This document shows, piece after piece, positions 1-6,528 of a stretch of 13,521 bases of DNA. Each line of letters opens with the position of its first letter. Within the stretch, counting starts at the first letter, position 1. The notes beneath the pieces are model-generated. The model made no database searches, was not told the origin of the DNA, and saw only the letters and a list, made by a program, of their open reading frames with translations. This stretch comes from Anaerolineales bacterium (GTDB taxonomy: Bacteria > Chloroflexota > Anaerolineae > Anaerolineales > Villigracilaceae). Position numbers and translations under genes: made by a program. The stretch lies in the NCBI GenBank assembly GCA_025938055.1, contig JAICQC010000080.1:1-13521 (forward strand), in the 5' to 3' direction.

Positions 1-835
1 ACCACATCCAGTGGACCGGAAGTTTTTCAAATAGATCTTCGAAAAAATAGACGAGCGTTGTCAAAATGCCCGATGCCAAACCGGCGGCGATTCCCACCAG
101 ACAGGCGACAAAAAGTGCCTGACCGTTCAGCGAAGCATGCAGCGAGACCGGAAAAATCGGACCCTCGCCGAGAAACAGCACCCGCAGCGCGCCCGCGACG
201 GCTGCCGCTAGGGCAACAGGAATGAAAGAACGCGGTTTCCATTCAAATAAAAGCAGCTCGACGGCAAGCAGGACGGCAGCAACGGGCGCGGCAAAAATCG
301 CCGCCATACCAGCCGCAGCCCCCGCGACCAGGAGCGTTTTCCGTTCAGCCGCGGTGAGATGGAAAAATTGCGCAAACAGAGAACCAAACGCGCCGCCGGT
401 CATGATAATGGGTCCCTCCGCACCGAATGGACCTCCTGTGCCGATCGACACGGCGGAGGAGACGGGTTTAAGAATGGCAACTTTCGGCTCCATGCGGCTG
501 CGTCCGATCAGGATTGCTTCCAACGCCTCCGGGATGCCGTGCCCGCGAATCTTTTCAGACCCATAACGCGCCATCAGGCCAATGATGAGCCCGCCGATGA
601 CCGGAACAAATACTGCCCAGATCCCCAAATGATTTCCCGCCGGAGAAGCATCTTGTGATGAGAAGCGCTGATAATAAGCAAGGTTGGTAAAAACATTAAT
701 CAGCCACACAAGGCTGTATGCCACCAGCGAACTGATCGCTCCGATAATGATCGCCATTCCACTCAGCAGCAAGACACGCCTATCTGTGGTGAAGTCAGAG
801 AGTTGCACATGATGGGTTGTTTTTGCTATATTCAT
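1..835 (-). CDS. ClC-family chloride channel/antiporter, N-terminal part (runs off left edge)
   Basis: Membrane chloride channel or Cl-/H+ antiporter of the voltage-gated ClC family. Only the first 278 codons are visible, and the frame is open to base 1. The segment GHGIPEA (residues 98-104) is the ClC GxGIP selectivity motif. GAEGPII (138-144) is the GxEGP motif, with Glu140 in the position of the gating glutamate. Hydrophobic helices alternate throughout, for example residues 21-50, 70-90, 166-197 and 203-222. The start is ATG at 833-835, chosen because GGAGG (minus strand, 843-847) lies 7 nt upstream. It is the last gene of the minus-strand block and has two hairpins between it and the sigma operon, so it is probably transcribed separately. 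The missing C-terminus could carry CBS or TrkA_C domains, which cannot be judged here. The family is clear. Channel versus exchanger cannot be decided from this part. Confidence 0.93.
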   Translation of the reverse strand, partial: MNIAKTTHHVQLSDFTTDRRVLLLSGMAIIIGAISSLVAYSLVWLINVFTNLAYYQRFSSQDASPAGNHLGIWAVFVPVIGGLIIGLMARYGSEKIRGHGIPEALEAILIGRSRMEPKVAILKPVSSAVSIGTGGPFGAEGPIIMTGGAFGSLFAQFFHLTAAERKTLLVAGAAAGMAAIFAAPVAAVLLAVELLLFEWKPRSFIPVALAAAVAGALRVLFLGEGPIFPVSLHASLNGQALFVACLVGIAAGLASGILTTLVYFFEDLFEKLPVHWMW

Positions 836-871
836 TTATATACCTCCATAATCCCTGTTCGATGAATCAAA

Positions 872-890
872 AAAACCCTCCAGGGGTTTT
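872..890 (-). terminator. Hairpin with T-run in the leader of the ClC gene
   Basis: Seen in sequence: a 7-bp stem (AAAACCC/GGGTTTT) with a 5-nt loop. Read on the minus strand it is followed by a run of seven T, as in an intrinsic terminator. It lies about 36 nt upstream of the ClC start codon, downstream of the stronger hairpin at 930-964. It could be a second terminator for the upstream operon or an attenuator in the ClC leader. A TATTAT box (minus strand, 899-904) just before it would place the hairpin at the 5' end of a ClC transcript, but no -35 is evident. Confidence 0.5.
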
Positions 891-929
891 ATTAATTCAT
901 AATAGCGCAAATAGATTAATACAGACTAA

Positions 930-964
930 AAACTCCCGCTGACCTTTCGACCAAGCGGGAGTTT
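930..964 (-). terminator. Intrinsic terminator of the sigma operon, GAAA-tetraloop type (copy 1)
   Basis: An 11-bp outer stem (AAACTCCCGCT/AGCGGGAGTTT) is followed by TTTTTA on the minus strand. The 13-nt centre is not a plain loop. In the minus-strand RNA it folds as GGUC-GAAA-GGUC, a 4-bp stem with two G.U pairs capped by a GNRA tetraloop, with one bulged U between the stems. On the plus strand the G.U pairs would become A.C mismatches, so the full fold is specific to minus-strand RNA. It lies 130 nt beyond the stop of the sigma-operon membrane protein. A near-identical copy ends lipA at 2254-2287. Confidence 0.8.
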
Positions 965-1093
965 GCCATTCCTGGAATATTCTGTGTCTACCAGTGTCAG
1001 AGATGGACCGATCATCGCCGCCTGTAAGATTCATTTGTTATCATAATCGTGGTTGACTTTCCAGATTTTATAAAACATCTCCATGTCTACGGA

Positions 1094-1675
1094 CTATTGA
1101 TTTTCCCGGATGGTCAACTTTTCGCGCAGGGATTCCAGGTTGTGCTTCTGAGGTAATTCGATTTTTTTTATTTCCCAGCGATAGCCAAAGTAGGTGGCAA
1201 TGGTCACCAGGAGGATCATGCCGGCCGTCCAGACCAGTCTGGTATCGAAAAATGACATTACCCCAAATATGAATGCCAGCGGCAAGAGGTACCATACAAT
1301 GAGTGCCCGGCCCTGCCGTATCAGATAATCAATCCGCCAGATCGCCTTGTCGAGTTCGCCCAATATAGTGTGTTCGAATGGTTTTTCTGCATTGCGGCGA
1401 ACCAGACGGCGGATCAGTGTGTAAACAGCAAAAGCAAGATAGAGGACCGCCAGAATGGATTGGGTCGATGGAATGACACTATCCAAAGACTCAATAGTTA
1501 TCAAGATGCCGACCAGGAGATTGGTGCCTATTAATATGATTTCAAAAAGATTCACTGTACGGTTGATAGATTTTCCCTCCCGCCTGATGTAGGCATGGAG
1601 CGCAACTTCGTTGATGACATACATCTTTTCGTTATTTTGACTGTTCCAGATAACCTGTAATTCTTCAAAGTTCAT
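1094..1675 (-). CDS. Four-helix membrane protein paired with an ECF sigma factor (candidate anti-sigma)
   Basis: A 193-residue protein of unproved function. A soluble N-terminal segment of about 43 residues comes first, followed by four hydrophobic helices near 44-63, 71-89, 125-143 and 146-166, with a short charged loop (91-122) and tail. It contains no cysteine, so it is not a zinc-binding (HxxxCxxC) anti-sigma factor. The start ATG lies inside the last codons of the upstream sigma gene (11-nt overlap), so the two are co-transcribed and probably translationally coupled. From this arrangement I infer a membrane-bound regulator that holds the sigma factor through its N-terminal segment. Membrane proteins opening with a similar FEELQ..W motif are familiar to me beside ECF sigma genes, but I cannot search for them here. 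Membrane topology is well supported. The anti-sigma role is an inference from position. Confidence 0.75.
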   Translation of the reverse strand: MNFEELQVIWNSQNNEKMYVINEVALHAYIRREGKSINRTVNLFEIILIGTNLLVGILITIESLDSVIPSTQSILAVLYLAFAVYTLIRRLVRRNAEKPFEHTILGELDKAIWRIDYLIRQGRALIVWYLLPLAFIFGVMSFFDTRLVWTAGMILLVTIATYFGYRWEIKKIELPQKHNLESLREKLTIRENQ

Positions 1676-2174
1676 GATGATTTATCTCCTTTGATTTTTG
1701 GATCAAATCTTGCTTGATACGGTGAACCTTCACACCGACGTTGCTTTCGGAAATGCCAAGCATGTCTGCCATCTCCTTGTAACTGAACCCATCGAGCAAT
1801 AACAGGCATACAGAACGATCGATGGGTTCCAGCTGACCAATCTGTTCATAGAGCCAATCGGAGCGGTCATTACGCGGCTGGGTTGCAACAGTTAATACGT
1901 GCTCAATATCAGTGAGAGGCTGTGTGAGTAATCGTTTTTTCTCCTTCCGCACCCATACAGTTGCGGCATACAGCGCGACACGATAGATCCATGTCGATGA
2001 TTTGGCTTCGCCGCGAAACTCGGGAATCGATTGCCACAATTGCAATGATATTTCCTGAAATAGGTCATCCTGGTCATTTGGGTTGAACGCATAGGCGCGT
2101 ATGATCTTGAAGACGATACCCTTGTGCAGGCGTATCCATTCATCGAAGATTTGTTTTTGCTTTCTCTCATCCAT
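1665..2174 (-). CDS. ECF-type RNA polymerase sigma factor
   Basis: A 169-residue sigma-70 family factor of the extracytoplasmic-function type, which directs RNA polymerase to a stress or envelope regulon. Region 2 covers about residues 15-80, with the acidic segment NDQDDLFQEISLQLW for core binding and STWIYRVALYAATVWVRK for -10 recognition. Region 4 covers about 105-160, with the helix-turn-helix GFSYKEMADMLGISESNVGVKV (130-151) for the -35 element. There is no region 1 or 3, and the length is typical of the class. The start ATG at 2172-2174 has only a weak, distant purine stretch upstream. The following membrane-protein gene overlaps its end by 11 nt, the usual layout of sigma and regulator. 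Family assignment is firm. The signal and regulon are unknown. Confidence 0.93.
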   Translation of the reverse strand: MDERKQKQIFDEWIRLHKGIVFKIIRAYAFNPNDQDDLFQEISLQLWQSIPEFRGEAKSSTWIYRVALYAATVWVRKEKKRLLTQPLTDIEHVLTVATQPRNDRSDWLYEQIGQLEPIDRSVCLLLLDGFSYKEMADMLGISESNVGVKVHRIKQDLIQKSKEINHHEL

Positions 2175-2207
2175 TATTTGGTGTCTCTTACCTTTAATTT
2201 GTCAATC

Positions 2208-2221
2208 TACTATAAATAGTA
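2208..2221. promoter_or_regulatory. Inverted repeat upstream of the sigma gene (possible operator or promoter)
   Basis: TACTAT-AA-ATAGTA is a perfect 6-bp inverted repeat with a 2-nt spacer, 33 nt upstream of the sigma start codon. A minus-strand TATAGT inside it could serve as a -10 box, but no convincing -35 lies 16-18 nt further upstream. It could equally be a binding site for a dimeric regulator. The evidence is the symmetry and the position only, and the site is AT-rich, so chance is possible. Confidence 0.25.
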
Positions 2222-2253
2222 ACAAAATCAGGTAGGTTTATTACAAAATGTAA

Positions 2254-2287
2254 AAACTCCCGCCGACCTTTCGATCAACGGGAGTTT
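2254..2287 (-). terminator. Intrinsic terminator of lipA, GAAA-tetraloop type (copy 2)
   Basis: Near-identical to the hairpin at 930-964, with two substitutions and one missing base over 38 nt, loop included. On the minus strand the outer stem is AAACTCCCG/CGGGAGTTT. It continues through two U.G pairs into GAUC-GAAA-GGUC, giving about 15 continuous pairs capped by a GAAA tetraloop, then TTTTTA. Relative to copy 1 the inner stem carries a G.U to A-U change that keeps the pairing. It lies 21 nt beyond the lipA stop. Confidence 0.8.
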
Positions 2288-2288
2288 C

Positions 2289-2318
2289 AATTCTCTAATC
2301 TCCAATCTCTAATTCTCT
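2289..2318. repeat. Low-complexity AATCTCTAATCTCC-type repeat over the lipA stop
   Basis: A run of AATTCTCTAATCTCC-like units overlaps the last two lipA codons and the stop codon (2309-2311) and reaches the terminator. Related words (AATCTCCA, ACCAATTACCC) occur in both copies of the repeat around the DUF4160-DUF2442 cassette (8527-8556 and 9187-9208), always in non-coding DNA next to gene ends. Origin and role are unknown. Confidence 0.45.
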
Positions 2319-3256
2319 GCTTTTTGTTCCCCATATAACTTCCGGTGCACCACGCTGAGTGCTCTCACCTGATCCGCGGCATGGTAGGACGACCTCACCA
2401 GCGGGTTTGACTCCACCCACTTGAAGCCAATATCCTTGCCGTAATCACGTAATTCGGCAAATTCCTCCATCGTGTAATAGCGTGAGATCGGCATATGCTT
2501 TTTGCTTGGCTGGAGATACTGACCGATGGTCAAAATATCCACTCCCCACGAACGCTGATCACGCATTACAGCTTTGACCTCGTCCATTTCCTCGCCAAGC
2601 CCCACCATGATGCCTGATTTCGTCAGCACATCGGGGTCGAGCCGCTTGGCGTTCGAAAGCGTTGCAGCAGCCCATTCGTAGTTATCCTGCGGCTGGACCG
2701 TTTTGAACAATCGCGGCACGGTTTCCACGTTGTGGTTCAGAATTTCCGGGCGGGCATCCATCACGATCTTCAAGGCTTCGAGTGAGCCTTTAAAATCGGG
2801 GATCAACACTTCGATGGAACAGCCGGGCAGTACTTCTCGAATCCTCCGAATCACCATCGCAAAGATAGGCGCGCCGCCGTCCCGTCTCTCATCGCGGTTG
2901 ACCGATGTGATGACCGCGTGCTTGAGTTCCATGGCTTTGACGGCTTGCGCCACGCGCTCGGCTTCACCCCAGTCCATTAACGTCGGTTTGCCGTGTTTGA
3001 TATCGCAAAAGGCGCAGGTACGCGTGCAGACGTCCCCGAGCATCAGGAATGTGGCTGTGCCGCTGCCCCAGCACTCTCCTAAATTGGGACACATGGCTTC
3101 TTCGCAGACGGTGTGCAACTCCTTCTTACGCATCAGTCCGTGCAGCCATTGATACGTCTCGCCCGAGGGCGCGCGCACCTTGATCCAATCCGGGCGGCGC
3201 AACGGGCGGACGTCAGTTTCGGGAATGACCCGGTCTCTTGTAGGGGTTACAGGCAT
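2309..3256 (-). CDS. lipA: Lipoyl synthase
   Basis: Radical-SAM enzyme that inserts two sulfur atoms into octanoyl groups on the lipoyl domains of 2-oxoacid dehydrogenases and the glycine cleavage H protein, in the cytoplasm. The auxiliary Fe-S cluster cysteines are C51, C56 and C62 ([12 protein letters not shown]). The radical-SAM CxxxCxxC motif is C77, C81 and C84 (CTRTCAFC). The C-terminal RSSY motif (about 290-294), whose serine ligates the auxiliary cluster, is present. At 315 residues the length is normal. The start ATG (3254-3256) has AAGGA just upstream. The nfeD stop lies only 21 nt upstream, so the two genes are probably one transcript, which ends in the hairpin at 2254-2287. No lipB or lplA lies nearby. 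The stop codon lies in a low-complexity repeat, which may have altered the last residues. Confidence 0.98.
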   Translation of the reverse strand: MPVTPTRDRVIPETDVRPLRRPDWIKVRAPSGETYQWLHGLMRKKELHTVCEEAMCPNLGECWGSGTATFLMLGDVCTRTCAFCDIKHGKPTLMDWGEAERVAQAVKAMELKHAVITSVNRDERRDGGAPIFAMVIRRIREVLPGCSIEVLIPDFKGSLEALKIVMDARPEILNHNVETVPRLFKTVQPQDNYEWAAATLSNAKRLDPDVLTKSGIMVGLGEEMDEVKAVMRDQRSWGVDILTIGQYLQPSKKHMPISRYYTMEEFAELRDYGKDIGFKWVESNPLVRSSYHAADQVRALSVVHRKLYGEQKAEN

Positions 3257-3277
3257 AATGTCCTTATTGACATCTTG

Positions 3278-4603
3278 TTATTTTATCTTCCTAACTTTTA
3301 ATCTTAAACCTTTCACTTCGACGACTTCCACTTTATCACCCTTACTGATGGCGTCGGCGGTGTCCACGGATTCGGCGGTCCACAACTCGGAACCCAGCTG
3401 GACCTGCCCTCCGCTGCCTTCGAACACCGTTCGGGCTGTTCCCATTCTCCCGACCAGGGACTCGATCCCGGCACGGACCGGAACCTTGAGGGCGCGCAGG
3501 GCGAACATCAGGATGACCATGAACAGCAAGCCGATCACAAACCCGGTGCCAACCACCAGTGGGACCGACACGCGCTGGAACTGCGGCGTACCGGGAGAGT
3601 TGAAGAGCACCAGAGCGCCGATGATGAAGGATGCCACGCCTGCCGTGGTCAGCGCGCCGTGAGTCGGTGCTTTGATATCCAGGATGAATAACACAAAAGC
3701 GATCAGCAGAAAGATGATCCCGAACCAGTTGACCGGCAGAACGCCCATGCCATAGATTGCCAGCGTCAGACAGACCACGCCGATGAAACCCGCCACCCAG
3801 CCACCCGGGCTTGAGATCTCGATCAGCACTGCCTGGACGCCGATCGCCAGTAACAGGAACGCGATATTCGGATCGGTGAGAAAGAGCAGGAACTGTTCGA
3901 TGAAACTCATATTGATATCGTCGGTTTCGATGCCCGAGGTGTTCAGCGTGCGCACGCCCTCATTCGTCTGGACGCTGAACCCGTCCAGCGCCTGCAGGAG
4001 GTCTTCCAGATCGTCCGCGACGAAATCGATCAGGTTGGCTTCCAGCGCTTCGTCTGCTGTGGCGGCTTTGGCTTCATCGATCATTGCTTCGGCAAGCGCC
4101 AGCGCTTCCTCGCCGCGCGGCGTCACCAACGGCCGGATCGACGCCTTGGTGATCTCCTTCGCCTTGGCTTCCGCGGTGGACGTCAGGTTTTCCCCCGAGC
4201 CGCTGATCGGGCTGGAGGCGCCAATCGACGTTTCTGGAGCCATCGCCGAGGCATGCCCCGCCATCGTGATCATCGCGCCTGCGCTCCCGGCGATCGCGTT
4301 CTTCGGCGCCACGTAGACCACCACCGGCACGCGGCTGGCGCGGATCTCACGGATGATCTCCAGCATCGTATCGATGCTTCCACCGGGCGTGTTGAGTTGA
4401 ATGACCAACACCTCCGCGCCGCGCCGGTCTGCGATCTGGATACCGCGCTTAATGTACTCGAGCATAGGTGGCATGATCGGACCATCGGCGGTCATCACGA
4501 GAGCCAGGGGGTCACTGTTTTGCGCGCGCGCCGGCTGGAACGCCAGCGAAAACACTGCAAACAGGACAAATAATAAAGCGAACGTACGGCGAATGGATTT
4601 CAT
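3278..4603 (-). CDS. NfeD-family membrane-bound ClpP-like serine protease (full length)
   Basis: A 441-residue full-length NfeD protein (STOPP/1510 protease family) that cleaves hydrophobic membrane-associated substrates and is often linked to membrane quality control. An N-terminal signal peptide (about 1-27, ending ARA-Q) is followed by a ClpP-fold protease domain (about 33-205). That domain has NTPGGS (71-76) and GSAGAMI (106-112), with Ser107 as likely nucleophile. A lysine in EAKAKEITK (147 or 149) is the likely catalytic base, from comparison with the archaeal 1510 protease. Four or five transmembrane helices span about 238-370, and a C-terminal NfeD OB-fold domain spans about 380-441. 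No SD precedes the start, but a TATAAT box ends 9 nt upstream of the ATG, consistent with a nearly leaderless mRNA. lipA follows 21 nt downstream. The usual stomatin/flotillin partner is not in the window. Confidence 0.93.
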   Translation of the reverse strand: MKSIRRTFALLFVLFAVFSLAFQPARAQNSDPLALVMTADGPIMPPMLEYIKRGIQIADRRGAEVLVIQLNTPGGSIDTMLEIIREIRASRVPVVVYVAPKNAIAGSAGAMITMAGHASAMAPETSIGASSPISGSGENLTSTAEAKAKEITKASIRPLVTPRGEEALALAEAMIDEAKAATADEALEANLIDFVADDLEDLLQALDGFSVQTNEGVRTLNTSGIETDDINMSFIEQFLLFLTDPNIAFLLLAIGVQAVLIEISSPGGWVAGFIGVVCLTLAIYGMGVLPVNWFGIIFLLIAFVLFILDIKAPTHGALTTAGVASFIIGALVLFNSPGTPQFQRVSVPLVVGTGFVIGLLFMVILMFALRALKVPVRAGIESLVGRMGTARTVFEGSGGQVQLGSELWTAESVDTADAISKGDKVEVVEVKGLRLKVRKIK

Positions 4604-4612
4604 TGTGGGGTT

Positions 4613-4618
4613 ATTATA
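4613..4618 (-). promoter_or_regulatory. -10 box of nfeD, implying a (nearly) leaderless mRNA
   Basis: A perfect TATAAT on the minus strand ends 9 nt before the nfeD ATG. Initiation at the usual distance would give a leader of 0-3 nt, which fits the absence of an SD. No good -35 is seen 16-18 nt upstream. Confidence 0.45.
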
Positions 4619-4650
4619 ATGGTTTATAGAGAAAACAGATTTGCGTCACA

Positions 4651-5124
4651 TTAGGAAGCCTCGAGCAGGGACACAATATCAGATTCACTCAGCCCCTGAC
4701 GCAGGTCCGTGCTCTTCATGATGATCGCGGTATTGCGGACCCCGGAACCGATGGAAATCTCCTCCTCCGCCACGACACTCGCATCGATCAGGATCCTCAC
4801 TTCCTTCTTCAACCCGAACGGGCTCACCGTTCCGACGCGGTATCCTGTCACTTCTAGTACTTCCTCCTCAGACGCCATACGGATGCGTGACCTGCCGACA
4901 AACTGGCGCAGTTTCTTCCAATCGATCTGTCTGGGACCCGCCACAAGAACCATCACAAACTCTTCAGGGGGAATCTGAAACAGGATACTCCGCACAATTT
5001 GCCCCGGTCTCTGGTTGCGGTCTGCTGCGGCTTGCTCGAACGAGCTAACTGGTTTCGTATGCTTAAAGACTTGGTGCGGAATGTTCAGTTTTTCCAAAGC
5101 AAGGCTGGCAGGAGGTTTATCCAT
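4651..5124 (-). CDS. YbaK/prolyl-tRNA-editing domain protein (aminoacyl-tRNA deacylase)
   Basis: A 157-residue stand-alone YbaK/aaRS-associated domain, which hydrolyses mischarged tRNA (for example Cys-tRNA-Pro) in the cytoplasm. The fold is recognisable from GQIVRSILFQ (41-50), FVMVLVAGPRQIDWKKLR (56-73), the substrate-loop motif GYRVGTVSPFGL (94-105) and the closing GSGVRNTAIIM (126-136). Arg45 stands where characterised YbaK proteins have the functionally important lysine (KTLV/KSLV), so substrate or activity may differ. The start ATG at 5122-5124 has GAGGA 6-7 nt upstream. The gene points away from the transporter block, and its end lies 47 nt before nfeD, which seems to have its own promoter. 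The domain is confident. The tRNA substrate is not known. Confidence 0.88.
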   Translation of the reverse strand: MDKPPASLALEKLNIPHQVFKHTKPVSSFEQAAADRNQRPGQIVRSILFQIPPEEFVMVLVAGPRQIDWKKLRQFVGRSRIRMASEEEVLEVTGYRVGTVSPFGLKKEVRILIDASVVAEEEISIGSGVRNTAIIMKSTDLRQGLSESDIVSLLEAS

Positions 5125-5173
5125 AAATGATCCTCACGCTAAGCGCGTTATCCTGGTAGAGTAAAATCGTGCA

Positions 5174-5314
5174 ATGCCCAAACTCAAATCGCCGCTGGCG
5201 TTATTCTTCCACACATTAATTGTAATTGCACTTCTTACACTATTCGGTCTCGAAGAGCGGGATGCTCATAAACTCTGTTCTGATTGTGCCGTTTTGTATT
5301 CGGTTCCGCGCTAA
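5174..5314 (+). CDS. Possible 46-residue single-pass membrane microprotein
   Basis: A short frame ATG...TAA lies between ybaK and the MFS gene. It encodes a basic N-terminus (MPKLK), a hydrophobic stretch (LALFFHTLIVIALLTLFGL, about residues 8-26) and a charged tail with CSDC (35-38). A TAAAAT box (5162-5167) lies 6 nt before the ATG, the same spacing as at the response regulator gene, so it could be read from a leaderless mRNA. There is no SD, and the -35 is poor. Its stop lies 8 nt before the ATG proposed for the transporter, so coupled translation is possible. I do not recognise a family. The frame could also be chance coding in the leader of the transporter gene. Confidence 0.3.
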   Translation: MPKLKSPLALFFHTLIVIALLTLFGLEERDAHKLCSDCAVLYSVPR

Positions 5315-5322
5315 ATTATCTC

Positions 5323-6528
5323 ATGCCCATTCGTTTTCAGATCCTGGTCTTTGTCATGCTTCGTACCATCCTGAATACGATGCACCGGATGGTCTATCCA
5401 TTCCTGACTGTCTTTGCGCGCGGGCTGGGTGTGGACCTTATTACGCTGTCTGTAGTGGTCACGGCACGTTCCTTCTTTGGCATGTTCGCGCCGGTGCTGG
5501 GTTCGATTGCCGATCAGCGCGGGCGCAGGTTTGGAATGCTTGCTGGAGTTCTTGTATTCACAGCGGGTATGGGGCTTGTGGCGATCTATCCATCTTTGCT
5601 GACGTTTGGTATTGCCATGCTGCTCGGGAATCTTGGCAAATACCTCTTCGACCCTTCCATGCAAGCCTATTTTGGAGACCGGGTGCCCTACGAGCGCCGC
5701 GGCACTGCCCTGGCGATCACGGAGGCAGCCTGGTCGCTGGCGTTCATCGCCGGCGTTCCGCTGATAGGACTGCTCATCGCCCGGTTTGGCTGGACGGCTC
5801 CATTCCCTTTGTTGGCAGGATTGGGATTCGTGATGTTTGCCGTCATCTGGCGGATGGTCCCGCGTAATGAGCACGATTCGCATAAGCTGACAGCGACCTC
5901 CGGCAAAAACGTCCGCGCGGTGCTGACGAATATCCCGGCGCTGGCGGGGATTTCCATAGCCCTGTGGGCGACTGCCGCCAATGAACTGGTCAACTTGATC
6001 TTCGGCGTCTGGCTTGAGGATTCCTTCGGGCTGCGGATCGCGGCACTCGCGGGCGCCTCGGCGGTGATCGGACTCTCCGAGCTTAGCGGGGAGGGACTCG
6101 TGGCGCTCACCACCGACCGGCTCGGTAAGCCGCGTGCCCTGGTGCTTGGACTCATTGGCAACATCCTTGCTGCCTTATTACTGCCCATCGTCGGCAGGAC
6201 CGAGCTCGGCGCGCTGGTGGGATTGTTCCTGTTTTACATTACGTATGAGTATGTGCTCGTCAGCCACATCCCGCTGATGACCGAGGTGATGCCGAACGCG
6301 CGCGCAACCCTGTTATCTTTCAACGTGATGGGTCACTCGTTCGGACGTATGATCGGCGCTCTGCTCGCCACGTTTGTGTATCAAACCTTTGGATTCCTGC
6401 CTGTTACCCTGATCGCCATCCTGTTCAACGGGTTTGCACTGCTCGCGCTGGGTGAGCTGACTCAAAAGGTTGTGATCCTGCCGCGTATCCTCGCCTGGCT
6501 GGGGCGGATAAAAAGAAGCGAAGCATGA
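5323..6528 (+). CDS. Major facilitator superfamily transporter
   Basis: A 401-residue inner-membrane secondary transporter with the composition of a 12-helix MFS protein. The loop after helix 2 carries the MFS motif GSIADQRGRRFGM, in the region of residues 60-72 from this start. A second-half counterpart (TTDRLGKPRALVLG) follows helix 8, which supports a complete 6+6 fold. The frame is open back to a TTG at 5284. I chose the ATG at 5323 because its product begins directly with the first helix, though neither start has an SD. Substrate unknown: the family includes drug, sugar and metabolite carriers, and nothing here decides. Its TGA overlaps the ATG of the methyltransferase gene (ATGA, 6525-6528), so the two are translationally coupled and may act together. 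Confidence 0.88.
   Translation: MPIRFQILVFVMLRTILNTMHRMVYPFLTVFARGLGVDLITLSVVVTARSFFGMFAPVLGSIADQRGRRFGMLAGVLVFTAGMGLVAIYPSLLTFGIAMLLGNLGKYLFDPSMQAYFGDRVPYERRGTALAITEAAWSLAFIAGVPLIGLLIARFGWTAPFPLLAGLGFVMFAVIWRMVPRNEHDSHKLTATSGKNVRAVLTNIPALAGISIALWATAANELVNLIFGVWLEDSFGLRIAALAGASAVIGLSELSGEGLVALTTDRLGKPRALVLGLIGNILAALLLPIVGRTELGALVGLFLFYITYEYVLVSHIPLMTEVMPNARATLLSFNVMGHSFGRMIGALLATFVYQTFGFLPVTLIAILFNGFALLALGELTQKVVILPRILAWLGRIKRSEA

Noticed and set aside
836..1093. Possible fluoride riboswitch upstream of the ClC gene (minus-strand GGCGATGATCGG segment)
   Set aside because: Only the first few bases resemble the fluoride aptamer. The conserved pseudoknot segments are missing, and a strong terminator lies between this segment and the ClC start.
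5284..5322. TTG at 5284 as the MFS start
   Set aside because: No SD precedes it, and the extra 13 residues lie before the first membrane helix. ATG 5323 gives the expected MFS N-terminus.
5226..5867. 213-codon plus-strand frame overlapping the transporter
   Set aside because: It is an out-of-frame reading of the MFS gene with unlikely composition (rich in Cys, His and Arg), while the MFS frame has clear helices and motif A.
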